A stretch of DNA of 64,000 nt from Parvularcula marina (GCF_003399445.1 NZ_QUQO01000001.1:248001-312000), one strand, 5' to 3'. Positions 17,592 through 27,014 are shown, counted from the first letter of the stretch. Translations and numbers: made by a program. The notes: generated by a model from the letters alone, not told the origin.

Positions 17592-19442
17592 CTATTCGGC
17601 GGCTGCTTCTCCACCTTCGGCGAGGAATCCGCCGGATTGACGCGCCCAGAGCTGGGCATAGAGCCCGCCCGCCTCAACGAGATCGGCATGGCGACCCTGT
17701 TCAATGATCTGGCCCTGATCGAGCACGATCAGCCGGTCCATCGCGGCAATGGTCGAAAGCCGGTGCGCGATGGCGAGGACGGTTTTGCCGGCCATTAGTT
17801 CGTCGAGACGCGACTGGATCGCCGCCTCCACCTCTGAATCAAGTGCGGAGGTCGCCTCATCGAGAAGAAGAATCGGCGCGTCCTTGAGGAGCACGCGCGC
17901 AATCGCGACCCGCTGGCGCTGGCCGCCCGAGAGCTTGACCCCGCGCTCGCCGACATGGGCATCAAGGCCAAACCGGCCCTGTTGGTCCTCCAGCTCCTGA
18001 ATGAAGTCCCAGGCCTCCGCCCGTTTGGCCGCCGCGATGATTTCGTCTTCGCTGGCCGAGGGCCTGCCATAGGCGATATTCTCGCGGATCGAGCGATGGA
18101 GGAGGGAGGTGTCCTGGCTGACGATCCCGACATGCTGGCGCAGGCTTTCCTGCGTCACCGCCGAGATATCCTGCCCATCAATCAGGATACGGCCTTTTTC
18201 AACGTCATAGAGGCGTAAGAGCAGGTTCACGAGGGTCGACTTGCCTGCGCCCGACCGGCCGACAAGCCCGACCCGCTCGCCCGGCGCAATGTCGAGCGTA
18301 AGGTCATGGATGACGGCCGTATCCTTGCCGTAAGTGAAGCGCACATCCTCAAAGGCAATCTCGCCCTTGCTAACGGCGAGCGTCTTTGCGTCCCCCCGGT
18401 CGGTCACATCGATGTCGCGCGACAGGGTTTTCATGCCGTCATCGGCGGCGCCCAGATGCTCGAACAGGAAGGCCGCTTCCCAGAGGAAATAAGTCGCCTG
18501 TCCCTGAATCCTGAGCGCCATGGTCGACGCAAACGCAAAGGCGCCAATGGTCATCTGGCCCTGCGACCAGAACCACGCGCCCATCATGATCGTCGAGGCG
18601 ATGAAAAAGCCGTTCAGCGTATGCAGGCAGAGCGACATCGAGGTTGAGACCCGCATCGAGCCATAGACCTTATCCAGCATGTTCTGCATGCCGTTGCGGG
18701 TATAGTCTTCTTCCGCCTTGACCGAGCCGAAGGTCTTCACGGTCTGGATATTCGTATACGCATCGACCATCCGGCCCGTCAGGTTCGAGCGGGCATCGGC
18801 CTGCTGTTCTGCCCATTTCTTCTGACGCGGCAGGAAGATCCGCATGGTCACGGCATAGGCTGCCACCCAGATGACAAGCGGGATTGCCAGCCGCCAGTCA
18901 TTGCCGGCGAACAGAAACAGCGTCGCAAAGAAATAGACGCCCATATAGACAAAGAGGTTCGTCAGCTTGACGCAGACATCACGCACGCCGAGGGCCGACT
19001 GCATCAGCTTGGTCGATATCCGCCCGGCAAAATCATCCGCAAAGAAATTGTTAGATTGCCGCAAAAGATAGCGGTGACCGCGCCAGCGGATCTGCATCGC
19101 CATATTGCCTAAGATGCCTTGCAGCAGGATCAGCTCATCCAGAAGGCTCGCGATCGGCCAGACAATGGCGATCAGCCCACAGATCAGAAATATCTTCCAT
19201 CCGTGCTGCGGCCAGAAAGTGTCCGTGCCTTGCGTAGTGGCCCAATCGACAATGTTGCCGACGAGTTCGAACGCGAAAACCTCGATCAGCGCGATCCCGG
19301 CTGAGAAGATGATCGAGGCCAGGAACAGCCATTTGAAAGGCTTCGCGTAATGCCAGATAAATGCCCACAGGGAGCTGGGCGGTTTTGCCAGCGCCTCGTC
19401 CGGATAGGGATCGACCATCCGCTCGAAAGTGCGGAACAGCAT
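17592..19442 (-). CDS. ABC transporter, fused permease/ATP-binding half-transporter
   Basis: The 616-residue inner-membrane exporter half would act as a homodimer. The N-terminal ~340 residues hold the six-helix ABC type-1 membrane domain. The ATPase domain follows with Walker A GRSGAGKST near residues 395-403, signature LSGGQRQR near 502-509, Walker B ILLLDEATSALD near 520-531 and the H-loop IAHRLST. The family is the MsbA/MDR-like exporters; no substrate can be assigned. Start ATG at 19442 is chosen because AAGGAGG lies 4 nt before it. The gene is divergent from the GH75-like lipoprotein. Confidence 0.92.
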   Translation of the reverse strand: MLFRTFERMVDPYPDEALAKPPSSLWAFIWHYAKPFKWLFLASIIFSAGIALIEVFAFELVGNIVDWATTQGTDTFWPQHGWKIFLICGLIAIVWPIASLLDELILLQGILGNMAMQIRWRGHRYLLRQSNNFFADDFAGRISTKLMQSALGVRDVCVKLTNLFVYMGVYFFATLFLFAGNDWRLAIPLVIWVAAYAVTMRIFLPRQKKWAEQQADARSNLTGRMVDAYTNIQTVKTFGSVKAEEDYTRNGMQNMLDKVYGSMRVSTSMSLCLHTLNGFFIASTIMMGAWFWSQGQMTIGAFAFASTMALRIQGQATYFLWEAAFLFEHLGAADDGMKTLSRDIDVTDRGDAKTLAVSKGEIAFEDVRFTYGKDTAVIHDLTLDIAPGERVGLVGRSGAGKSTLVNLLLRLYDVEKGRILIDGQDISAVTQESLRQHVGIVSQDTSLLHRSIRENIAYGRPSASEDEIIAAAKRAEAWDFIQELEDQQGRFGLDAHVGERGVKLSGGQRQRVAIARVLLKDAPILLLDEATSALDSEVEAAIQSRLDELMAGKTVLAIAHRLSTIAAMDRLIVLDQGQIIEQGRHADLVEAGGLYAQLWARQSGGFLAEGGEAAAE

Positions 19443-19591
19443 GGGGCCTCCTTGCTGCACTCTCTCGCGGGCAGCCGGTCAGAATAGGGATGTGGCAACA
19501 AATAGCCAGTGACGTTTTCATGAAGCCGCAGATGCGACATGCTTTCGCAGGAATGCGTGATATAGTGGTCACAGAGCGGCGGAGAACCCCT

Positions 19592-20605
19592 ATGAAGTGG
19601 CAATTATGGGCAGTGAGTGGAGCAAGCGCGATTGTTGCGGCGTGCTCAACACCAACACCAGTGGATAATTCCCGGACCGTCACCGAGGTAGAAACCGAAG
19701 CGACCACGGCTCCGGTCGACCTGACCGAGAATAGCGGCGTGCGCTCCTGCCGAGGTGAGGAAGTGATCCGTGGACGTCAGCGTCTTGCTGAACTTTCCGA
19801 TGGCTCGCTTGTGACCATGGCGCCGATGCAGGTGAATGCCGATGGCGCCCCCCATGCCTATCACCCCGATAATGCCGAGGGCGGGGCGATCCTCCATCTC
19901 TGCAATGCGGGCAAGGTCTATCTGCCGGACGGGTCTAGCTATCACGGCTCTGAATCCAATGAGACCTGCACGGGCAAGTTCATGGATGACGTCGCAAAGA
20001 TCAGGGAAGCGGGCTGGGACGATCCGGAAGTCGGGGCCGTCAACTGGTACGGCATCTATGCGACCGGCCGCGTGCGGATCGGCACGCAATTCGTTCAGAA
20101 TGTCAAACCGCCTTTGACCGAAGAGGGGTTTTATATCTCCCCGACGGCGCTGGAGGATCGCGGCTTCGCGCCCGATGACCAGCGCCGCTACGTCAACGCG
20201 ATCACTGTGCCCCATGCCGTTGTGCGCCGGGACAGCGGGGTAGAGCTTGGCACCTTCGGAGTCGCATGGAGAACAAAGGACTGCCCCGGCGGCCGGGTCT
20301 GCGATCCCGTGCCGTTCATCGTGGCCGATATCGGCCCGAAGATCGGGGAAGGCTCGATTGCCCTGACCCGGCTCGTCAACGGGCTGGAGGTCACCGAGGA
20401 CATCACCCGGGAGAACCGCTTCCAAGGCGCCGTCAGCGATGAGGATGACGTGATGTGGGTGTTCTTTGGCGGACGCCGTGCGCCAACGCCTTACACGCCG
20501 GGCAGTGTTGAGCGTCACGCGGAAGCTGCCTTTGAGGCCTGGGGCGGTGAGGACCGCCTCGCCCAATGCCTGCGGGTCGAACAGCCGGTGGCGAATGGGG
20601 ACTGA
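19592..20605 (+). CDS. Lipoprotein with GH75 (chitosanase-like) domain
   Basis: The 337-residue protein starts with a signal peptide and lipobox IVAACS, so it is probably anchored in the outer membrane. The C-terminal half follows the pattern of glycoside hydrolase family 75. It has an AYHPDN motif, a GFYISPTALEDRGF segment, RYVNAITVPHAVV, and then VADIGPKIGEGSIAL, where Asp246 and Glu253 would be the candidate catalytic acids. GH75 members cleave chitosan; activity here is not proven. ATG at 19592 follows GGAGAACCCCT. An unknown gene follows 4 bp downstream, probably in the same transcript. Confidence 0.65.
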   Translation: MKWQLWAVSGASAIVAACSTPTPVDNSRTVTEVETEATTAPVDLTENSGVRSCRGEEVIRGRQRLAELSDGSLVTMAPMQVNADGAPHAYHPDNAEGGAILHLCNAGKVYLPDGSSYHGSESNETCTGKFMDDVAKIREAGWDDPEVGAVNWYGIYATGRVRIGTQFVQNVKPPLTEEGFYISPTALEDRGFAPDDQRRYVNAITVPHAVVRRDSGVELGTFGVAWRTKDCPGGRVCDPVPFIVADIGPKIGEGSIALTRLVNGLEVTEDITRENRFQGAVSDEDDVMWVFFGGRRAPTPYTPGSVERHAEAAFEAWGGEDRLAQCLRVEQPVANGD

Positions 20606-20609
20606 TGGA

Positions 20610-21068
20610 ATGAAATTCGCCGAGCTAAAAACGATTGGCCACAATCTGGGCCATTCATTAAGCAGCGGCGTTTGCTTATTGGTCGGCTACAGTAACGTGG
20701 ATATTTATCAGGAGGCCAACAAAACCGCAGACGGCTATATTGAGGTTGATTTTCTGACAGGCCAGACAAACGGCGCAACTATTTCCCGGCAACTCGCAAG
20801 AACCATAGAGTCATATCGAGATATCGTACCGCAGTTTTGCAAGACACACGGATATCCGTTCGAGAATATCGCTAAGCTCTCTGTGACGTACTATCCCGTG
20901 GCGGGGCAATACTGGGGCAGGTTCAGGGTCGTGGTGGAGGACACCTCGGGCAGAGGCGCAATCGACGAGTATTCAGGTTTCGCTGGAAAGCGGCCTGTGA
21001 TTCTGGACGAACTCGGCAGAGCCCGTAAGCAACCGTCGAGAAACTATAACGCTTCAGATGCCTTTTGA
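20610..21068 (+). CDS. Protein of unknown function
   Basis: The 152-residue soluble protein starts MKFAELKTIGHNLGHSLSSG. It has no signal peptide or membrane segment, and I recognise no family. ATG at 20610 is taken as the start because it comes 4 bp after the GH75-like gene's stop and GGGGA lies upstream. An ATG at 20595 inside the preceding gene is an alternative. The tight spacing suggests coupling to the GH75-like gene. A function cannot be read from the sequence. Confidence 0.65.
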   Translation: MKFAELKTIGHNLGHSLSSGVCLLVGYSNVDIYQEANKTADGYIEVDFLTGQTNGATISRQLARTIESYRDIVPQFCKTHGYPFENIAKLSVTYYPVAGQYWGRFRVVVEDTSGRGAIDEYSGFAGKRPVILDELGRARKQPSRNYNASDAF

Positions 21069-21142
21069 TCCGCTTGTCACTCTGGACGTGAGTATCGATA
21101 CCCCCCTATGAGCGGCGCCCTATAAGAAGAGTAGGAGCGCCC

Positions 21143-22087
21143 ATGTCCCCCAGCGATCAGAAACTGAGCCTTATCTTCCCCGGACAGGGGTCACAGGCCG
21201 TCGGCATGGGGGTGGCGCTGGCGGAAGCCTATCCGGCGGCAAAAGCCGTCTTTGACGAAGTCGACGAGGCGCTCGGCCAGAACCTCTTTGCCCTGATGAA
21301 AGACGGGCCGATGGAGGAGCTGACGCTGACGGCCAACACCCAGCCCGCCCTGATGGCGGTATCCGTTGCCGCGTTCCGCGTGCTGCAAGGCGAAGGGCTT
21401 TCGCTTTCCGCCATCAAATCCATGGCCGGGCATTCACTGGGCGAATATTCCGCCTACTGCGCGGCAGGCGCGATCTCTCTGACCGATACGGCAAAGCTGC
21501 TGCGAATTCGCGGTGATGCCATGCAGGCCGCCGTGCCTGTGGGCGAGGGCGCAATGGCAGCGATCATCGGGCTCGACATGGACAAGCTCGGCGCGATTAC
21601 TTCCGAAACCGGCGCCGAGATTGCCAATGACAATGCGCCGGGCCAGATCGTTATCTCTGGCGCCAAGGCGGCTGTCGATGCGGCCTGCGTTGCCGCCAAA
21701 GAAGCCGGCGCCAAGCGCGCTTTGCCGCTGCCGGTCTCCGCGCCCTTCCACTCAACCCTGATGGGTCCTGCCGCCGAGCGCATGGCCGAGGCGCTGGCCG
21801 CCGCGGATATCAAACCGCCCGCCGTGCCGGTTTTCTCCAACGTGCTGGTGGAACCTGTCACCGAGCCCGATGTAATACGCGGTACCCTGACTGAACAGGT
21901 AACGGGCCGAGTCCGCTGGACCGAAAGTATTGCCACGATGGAAGCGGACGGCACGACCCTCTTCCTCGAGGTCGGCGCCGGCAAAGTGCTCTCCGGCCTC
22001 GTCAAACGCATCGCCAGCGACGCGAAGGCTATCAATTTCGCGGGGCCCGATGACCTCGACGCCGTGCGGGATGTGCTGAGCCATTAG
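21143..22087 (+). CDS. fabD: Malonyl-CoA:ACP transacylase
   Basis: It loads malonate from CoA onto acyl carrier protein for fatty acid elongation. The protein has 314 residues with the GQGSQ oxyanion loop (14-18), the nucleophile Ser98 in GHSLGEYSA and a catalytic His in SAPFHSTLM. ATG at 21143 follows TAGGAGC. It is first of the fatty-acid genes, followed by fabG, acpP and fabF. A palindromic repeat separates it from fabG. Confidence 0.97.
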   Translation: MSPSDQKLSLIFPGQGSQAVGMGVALAEAYPAAKAVFDEVDEALGQNLFALMKDGPMEELTLTANTQPALMAVSVAAFRVLQGEGLSLSAIKSMAGHSLGEYSAYCAAGAISLTDTAKLLRIRGDAMQAAVPVGEGAMAAIIGLDMDKLGAITSETGAEIANDNAPGQIVISGAKAAVDAACVAAKEAGAKRALPLPVSAPFHSTLMGPAAERMAEALAAADIKPPAVPVFSNVLVEPVTEPDVIRGTLTEQVTGRVRWTESIATMEADGTTLFLEVGAGKVLSGLVKRIASDAKAINFAGPDDLDAVRDVLSH

Positions 22088-22090
22088 GGC

Positions 22091-22182
22091 TGTCATCCCG
22101 GGGCGCTCATAGAGCGAACCCGGGATCCAAAATCGGGATGTGTGGATCCTGGATATCTGCCGATGCCGGTTCTTGGATGACA
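22091..22182. repeat. Intergenic inverted repeat element between fabD and fabG
   Basis: A 92-bp palindromic element starts TGTCATCC and ends GGATGACA. Its left arm forms an inner hairpin (CCCGGG..CGCTC/GAGCG..CCCGGGATCC). A second, inverted arm (GGATCCTGGA...CCGGTTCTTGGATGACA) mirrors it with differences. It looks like two degenerate copies of a small extragenic palindrome in opposite orientation. It is inside a likely transcript, so it would fold in the mRNA. Confidence 0.7.
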
Positions 22183-22219
22183 ACGACAAAGAGACGTATA
22201 GAGATTTAAGGAGACTTCC

Positions 22220-22957
22220 ATGTTCGATCTTACCGGCAAGACAGCCCTCGTCACCGGCGCCACGGGCGGCATTGGCGGCGCCATCGCCAAGGCCCTTCAT
22301 GCGCAGGGCGCAACCGTTGCCATCTCAGGCACGCGCGAAGAAAAGCTCAACGAGGTTGCCGCCGAGATGGGCGACCGGGTTCACGTCCTGCCCTGTAATC
22401 TGGGCGATGCCGATGCTGTCGATGCGCTGCCCGGTCAGGCCTCCGACGCCATGGGCGGGCTTTCGATCCTTGTCGCCAATGCGGGCATCACCAAAGACAA
22501 CCTCATGATGCGGATGAAGGCGGAGGATTTCGATAGCGTCATCGCCATCAACCTTAAATCCTACTGGCATCTCTCCAAAGCCTGCCTGCGGGGCATGATG
22601 AAAGCCAAATTCGGCCGCATCATCGGCGTGACGTCCGTTGTCGGTGTCACCGGCAATCCGGGCCAGACCAATTACGCGGCCTCGAAAGCGGGCATGATCG
22701 GCATGACGAAATCCCTCGCCGCTGAGATCGCCAGCCGCGGCGTTACCGCCAACTGCATCGCGCCTGGCTTTATCGCGACCGCGATGACAGATGTCCTGAC
22801 CGATGAGCAGAAGGCACAGATCGACGCGACGATCCCGGCGGGCCGTATGGGCAGCCCGGAAGATATCGCGGCCGCAGCCGTCTATCTTGCGTCAGAAGAG
22901 GCCGCTTACATGACGGGCCAGACCCTGCATGTAAATGGCGGCATGGCGCGCATCTGA
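22220..22957 (+). CDS. fabG: 3-oxoacyl-ACP reductase
   Basis: This NADPH-dependent short-chain dehydrogenase reduces beta-ketoacyl-ACP. The 245 residues contain the cofactor loop TGATGGIG (12-19), NAG (87-89), Ser139, and Tyr152-x3-Lys156 in NYAASKAG. The ATG follows AAGGAGACTTCC. Its place between fabD and acpP supports FabG rather than another short-chain dehydrogenase. Confidence 0.96.
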   Translation: MFDLTGKTALVTGATGGIGGAIAKALHAQGATVAISGTREEKLNEVAAEMGDRVHVLPCNLGDADAVDALPGQASDAMGGLSILVANAGITKDNLMMRMKAEDFDSVIAINLKSYWHLSKACLRGMMKAKFGRIIGVTSVVGVTGNPGQTNYAASKAGMIGMTKSLAAEIASRGVTANCIAPGFIATAMTDVLTDEQKAQIDATIPAGRMGSPEDIAAAAVYLASEEAAYMTGQTLHVNGGMARI

Positions 22958-23030
22958 TCCCCTTGCGGAAGGAAGAGCGTCATCCCATTTCCTGCCCCAC
23001 AGCCGGTAAGCGGCTGTTTCGGGGACAGGC

Positions 23031-23969
23031 ATGCTGATCGATTTTCTTCTGGTGGGGGCAGGGCTCATCGGCCTTGTTCTGGGTGGTGACATTCTCGTGC
23101 GAGGCAGTCTTGATCTGTCTCGCCGCTTTGGTCTTTCGCCTGCGGTAATCGGGATCGTGGTCATAGGCTTTGGCACGTCAATGCCGGAGCTGGTGACCAG
23201 CCTGACGGCAGCATTTCAGGGGGCGGAAGGTGTCGCGATCGGCAATGTAGCGGGCTCGAATATTGCCAATATCCTGCTGATCCTAGGCGTCACGGCGCTC
23301 CTCTTCCCCGTCGCTTGCGATGTGAAAACCGTCCGACGTGATGGGGCGGCGATGATGCTGATGAGCCTGGTGCTCGCCGCTGGCATTCTCTGGTGGGGCT
23401 TCCCGCGTGTGATGTCGCTGGGCCTGCTCGCCGGGATGGCGGGTTATCTTCTATTTGTCCTGCTCAATGACGGTGGTTCAGTCGAATCTGACGAGGAGGC
23501 GGGCTCGCCGCCTCATCTGGGCCGTGCCCTGATCTTTGCGGGTGCTGGCCTCGCTGCTCTCATTCTCGGTGCCAAATCGCTGGTGACGGGCGCTGTAGGG
23601 CTCGCGACTGCCTTCGGGATCAGCGAGGCGTTGATCGGCCTCACCATCGTTGCGGTTGGTACCTCCGTGCCGGAGCTGGCCGCCTCGATCTCAGCCGCGC
23701 TCAAGAAACAAGGCAGCATGGCCTTCGGCAATGTGATCGGCTCGAACATCTTCAATATTGGCGCGATCATGGGGGTAACAGGGGTGGTTCATCCACTCGC
23801 ACCTCCGACGAATATTGGCGTGATCGATGTCACCGCATTACTTGGGGCAGCGATCCTCGCCATCCTGTTCGGGGCGACGGGGCTCAAGATCAATCGCTGG
23901 GAAGGCGCCGTCCTGATCGGGGGCTATTTAAGCTATATCACCGTCATCACGGTCATGGCGGTGAGCTGA
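23031..23969 (+). CDS. Calcium/sodium antiporter family protein (CaCA, YrbG-like)
   Basis: The 312-residue integral membrane protein has about ten helices. It carries two inverted copies of the alpha repeat: GFGTSMPELVTSL...GNVAGSNIANILLILG in the first half and AVGTSVPELAASI...GNVIGSNIFNIGAIMG in the second. These form the ion-binding core of Na+/Ca2+ exchangers. It stands among the fatty-acid genes, but nothing in the sequence links it to them. The ion specificity is the family's usual one, not shown here. Confidence 0.9.
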   Translation: MLIDFLLVGAGLIGLVLGGDILVRGSLDLSRRFGLSPAVIGIVVIGFGTSMPELVTSLTAAFQGAEGVAIGNVAGSNIANILLILGVTALLFPVACDVKTVRRDGAAMMLMSLVLAAGILWWGFPRVMSLGLLAGMAGYLLFVLLNDGGSVESDEEAGSPPHLGRALIFAGAGLAALILGAKSLVTGAVGLATAFGISEALIGLTIVAVGTSVPELAASISAALKKQGSMAFGNVIGSNIFNIGAIMGVTGVVHPLAPPTNIGVIDVTALLGAAILAILFGATGLKINRWEGAVLIGGYLSYITVITVMAVS

Positions 23970-24289
23970 AAAAGTCGAGGTGAGGGGCAATTTCGCTCAG
24001 AATCGGGGCCAGATCGCTGGCGTCCGGCGATCTATGAACACAAATTCAATTCCAGAATTATCGTTCAAAAGTCCGGAAACTGGCCATTTATCCAGTTGAA
24101 AACTGGACAAATTCATCATTTCACCTCTGGAAATGCCTGCCAGTGTAGATCAAGGCTTGCGCCGTCGGCCAACCCCGACTACCGGGCCTTCTTGCGCATA
24201 TTGCAGGCTTGCCCTATGCGCCTCTCTCAAATCACAGGGCCGCGCAGCTCAGGCGCCGTCCGATAACTCTTAGAATTCAGGAGCTCTTC
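23970..24289. other. Intergenic region upstream of acpP
   Basis: It is 320 bp long and more AT-rich than its flanks, with no gene seen. It contains a small hairpin (TCCAGTT-GAA-AACTGGA, 24091-24107) and the candidate acpP promoter at 24192-24220. Confidence 0.65.
24192..24220 (+). promoter_or_regulatory. Candidate acpP promoter
   Basis: TTGCGC (24192-24197) and TATGCG (24215-24220) are separated by exactly 17 bp and lie about 70 bp before the acpP start. The match is reasonable for a strongly expressed housekeeping gene. Confidence 0.5.
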
Positions 24290-24526
24290 ATGTCCGATAT
24301 TGCCGAGCGCGTTAAGAAAATCACGGTCGAGCACCTCGATGTGGACGCCGCCAAGGTTGTCCCAGAGGCCAGCTTCATCGACGATCTCGGCGCCGACAGC
24401 CTCGATATCGTCGAGCTTGTCATGGCGTTCGAAGAAGAATTCGACATCGAGATCCCCGATGATGCCGCCGAGACGATCCAGTCCGTTGGTGACGCGATCA
24501 AATTCATCGAAGAGCGCAGCGCGTAA
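24290..24526 (+). CDS. acpP: Acyl carrier protein
   Basis: The 78-residue, very acidic carrier holds growing acyl chains on a phosphopantetheine at Ser37 in the motif [10 protein letters not shown]. The start at 24290 is set by AGGAGCTCTTC upstream and by the family length; the frame is open further 5' but that part is not ACP-like. It has its own promoter-like sequence and a terminator right after it, so it can be expressed apart from its neighbours. Confidence 0.97.
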   Translation: MSDIAERVKKITVEHLDVDAAKVVPEASFIDDLGADSLDIVELVMAFEEEFDIEIPDDAAETIQSVGDAIKFIEERSA

Positions 24527-24553
24527 GCGTTTTTCTTCGGGTACAAAGTTTTC

Positions 24554-24586
24554 AAAACCGTCCGGGCCATCGTCCGGGCGGTTTTT
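24554..24586 (+). terminator. Terminator after acpP
   Basis: CCGTCCGG/CCGGGCGG stem (one wobble pair) with an 8-nt loop, preceded by AAAA and followed by TTTTTGTTTTG. Confidence 0.85.
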
Positions 24587-24604
24587 GTTTTGTCTGACAG
24601 ATAA

Positions 24605-25585
24605 TCAGATCGGGCACCGGATCGTCTCTCGCACCTGATGGAGATAGAAATCGCTCAGCGCACGATGCAGCTCACCGGATAAAGCGGGCAGGGCGGAAGC
24701 ACGCGCATTGGCGGTCACCTGATCAGGCCGTGAGCAGCCTGCGATTACCGTGCTGACGGCCTCGTGATCGAGGATCCAGCGCAAGGCAAAATCCGCCAGC
24801 GTCATGCCCTCCGGCACAAAGGTTTTGAGCTCCTCGACTAGCTCGACACCTTTTTTGAGCGGGATGCCATTAAAGGTCTCTCCGACCGAAAACGCTGCGC
24901 CATCCGCATTATAGTTGCGATGATCCGTCTCCGGAAAGCTCTCATCCGCTGAGAACTTGCCGGTGAGGAGGCCACTGGCGAGCGGCAGGCGGACGATGAT
25001 GCCGACCCCGGCCTTTGATGCAGCCGGTAGCAGATCCCGGACGGCATCCTGCCGGAAGAGATTGAAGATGATCTGGAGTGTCGAACAGCCCTCATGCGCA
25101 AGGCACATATGGGCTTCTTCGATGGTCTCAACGCTTGCGCCCCAGTTCCGGCAGACCCCTTCGGAAGTGAGCTCTTCCATGATGTCAAAGACATCGCCGT
25201 CCTTGAGGTGAACGGGCGGGATGCAGTGGAGCTGGACGAGATCGAGCGTCTCGACCCCCAGCCGCTCGGCGGAGCGCAAAAGATGCTCGCGTATCGAGGC
25301 CTTGTCGTAGGTGTCAGGATAGAGCCGGGCCGAACGGCCGACTTTGGTGGCGATTACGGGCCGGTCTGGCCGGTCTTTCGTATAAGCGCCGATCAGGCTT
25401 TCCGAGCGCCCATCGCCGTAAACATCCGCCGTATCGAAGAAATTGACGCCCGCATCCTCTGCCGCTGTCATCGTGTCGGCGGCCCGGTCATCCTCCATGG
25501 GGCCGAAATCACCCCCAAATTGCCAGCATCCAAGGCCGATTTCCGAGACATCGAGGCCGGTTTTTCCCAATTTTCTGGTTTTCAT
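24605..25585 (-). CDS. Aldo/keto reductase
   Basis: The 326-residue NADPH-dependent oxidoreductase family protein has a TIM barrel. Visible motifs are GLGCWQFGG, NFFDTADVYGDGRSE (catalytic Asp and Tyr), ATKVGR (Lys) and the His in LVQLHCIPP. Near the C-terminus VIAGCSRPDQV fits the cofactor region. Start ATG at 25585 has AGGA before it. A longer open frame extends upstream through the fabF promoter region and is not used. It sits between acpP and fabF on the opposite strand, so it interrupts the usual cluster. The substrate is unknown. Confidence 0.88.
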   Translation of the reverse strand: MKTRKLGKTGLDVSEIGLGCWQFGGDFGPMEDDRAADTMTAAEDAGVNFFDTADVYGDGRSESLIGAYTKDRPDRPVIATKVGRSARLYPDTYDKASIREHLLRSAERLGVETLDLVQLHCIPPVHLKDGDVFDIMEELTSEGVCRNWGASVETIEEAHMCLAHEGCSTLQIIFNLFRQDAVRDLLPAASKAGVGIIVRLPLASGLLTGKFSADESFPETDHRNYNADGAAFSVGETFNGIPLKKGVELVEELKTFVPEGMTLADFALRWILDHEAVSTVIAGCSRPDQVTANARASALPALSGELHRALSDFYLHQVRETIRCPI

Positions 25586-25712
25586 GCTGATCCTGACTGA
25601 CTTATTGCTGCCTGAGGCGGCATAACGGCAGTCAGGGTTGAAGGGCAAAGGTGGTTCCCATTCCTTCTGCAACTTTGCTATCGCCTTCTGAACATTGCCA
25701 AAGGAGTTTGCC

Positions 25713-26996
25713 ATGTTGCGTCGCGTCGTCGTCACCGGGATGGGCCTCGTCACGCCATTGGGCGCCGGGACACGTGAGAAACCGGTCGATGGACCCTGGC
25801 AGCGTATCCTCAAAGGGGAGTCGGGCGCCGGTCAGATTACTCGCTTTGATGCAACTGATTATGCCTGCCGGATCGCTGCAGAAGTGCCGATGGCCGGGGC
25901 GACCGATGATCCCGATGCTTTCAACGCCGATGACTGGGTTGAGCCCAAGGAACAGCGGCGCATGGAGGCGTTCATCATTTTTGGCATGGCGGCCGCGGAA
26001 ATGGCGCTTGTTGATGCCGGCCTGCCGCTGGAAACACAGGAGCAGCAAGAGCGCACGGGCGTCCTTATCGGCTCCGGCATTGGCGGGCTCGACGGCATCG
26101 CCCGGACGACCCGTCTGATGGACGAAAAAGGCATTCGCCGCGTCTCGCCGTTCTTTATCCCGAGCTGCCTGATCAACCTCGTCTCCGGCCAGGTCTCGAT
26201 CAAGCATGGCCTCAAGGGTCCGAACCATTCGGTCGTCACGGCCTGCGCGACAGGCGTTCACGCCATCGGCGATGCCGCGCGTCTCATCATGCTCGGCGAT
26301 GCGGATGCGATGGTCGCAGGCGGCGCGGAAGCCTCGATCTGCGATATCGGTTTTGCCGGGTTCATCGCCTGTAAGGCGCTGACGACAGGCTTTAACGACA
26401 ATCCGACCGCCGCCAGCCGCCCTTGGGACAAGGATCGTGACGGCTTCCTGATGGGCGAAGGCTCTGGCGTTGTCGTCCTCGAGGAATATGAGCGAGCGAA
26501 AGCGCGTGGCGCGACGATCTATGGCGAAATCGTCGGCTATGGCCTTTCGGGCGATGCCTATCACATCACGGCGCCCGCCGAGGATGGCGATGGTGGTTAT
26601 CGCGCGATGAAAGCCGCCCTTGCCCGGGCGGAGATGAACCCGGGCGACATCGATTACGTCAACGCCCACGGCACCTCGACCCCGCGCGGGGATGAGGTGG
26701 AGCTGGGCGCGATTGAGCGACTGTGGGGGGCGGATGCCAGCGGGCTCGTCATGTCCTCGACCAAATCTGCCGTCGGTCACCTTCTGGGGGCGGCAGGGGC
26801 CATTGAGGCGGTCTATTCGCTGCTCGCCATGCGGGACAATGTCTGCCCGCCGACCATCAATCTCGACAATCCTTCGGTCGATACCGCGATCAATCTTGCG
26901 GCCAAGGAACCGGTCGAAAAACAGATCAACGCCGTGCTATCTAACAGCTTCGGTTTCGGCGGCACCAATGCGTCGCTGGTGATAAAGCGCGTCTGA
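25713..26996 (+). CDS. fabF: 3-oxoacyl-ACP synthase II
   Basis: It condenses malonyl-ACP with acyl-ACP. The 427-residue thiolase-fold enzyme has the nucleophile Cys178 in VVTACATG, the first catalytic His in NAHGTSTP and the second in SAVGHLLGAAG. GFGGTNAS lies near the end. The start at 25713 follows AAGGAG by 6 nt; a TTG at 25695 that includes the ribosome site is rejected. The loop after GLVTPLGAG (residues 20-30) is a few residues longer than in the usual enzyme. mltG follows 18 bp on. Confidence 0.96.
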   Translation: MLRRVVVTGMGLVTPLGAGTREKPVDGPWQRILKGESGAGQITRFDATDYACRIAAEVPMAGATDDPDAFNADDWVEPKEQRRMEAFIIFGMAAAEMALVDAGLPLETQEQQERTGVLIGSGIGGLDGIARTTRLMDEKGIRRVSPFFIPSCLINLVSGQVSIKHGLKGPNHSVVTACATGVHAIGDAARLIMLGDADAMVAGGAEASICDIGFAGFIACKALTTGFNDNPTAASRPWDKDRDGFLMGEGSGVVVLEEYERAKARGATIYGEIVGYGLSGDAYHITAPAEDGDGGYRAMKAALARAEMNPGDIDYVNAHGTSTPRGDEVELGAIERLWGADASGLVMSSTKSAVGHLLGAAGAIEAVYSLLAMRDNVCPPTINLDNPSVDTAINLAAKEPVEKQINAVLSNSFGFGGTNASLVIKRV

Positions 26997-27014
26997 CGAA
27001 ACGGGGTAGCGTAG

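Noticed and set aside
24091-24107. Small hairpin TCCAGTT-GAA-AACTGGA as a terminator for the antiporter gene
   Set aside because: No T-run follows on either strand and it lies about 120 bp past the stop.
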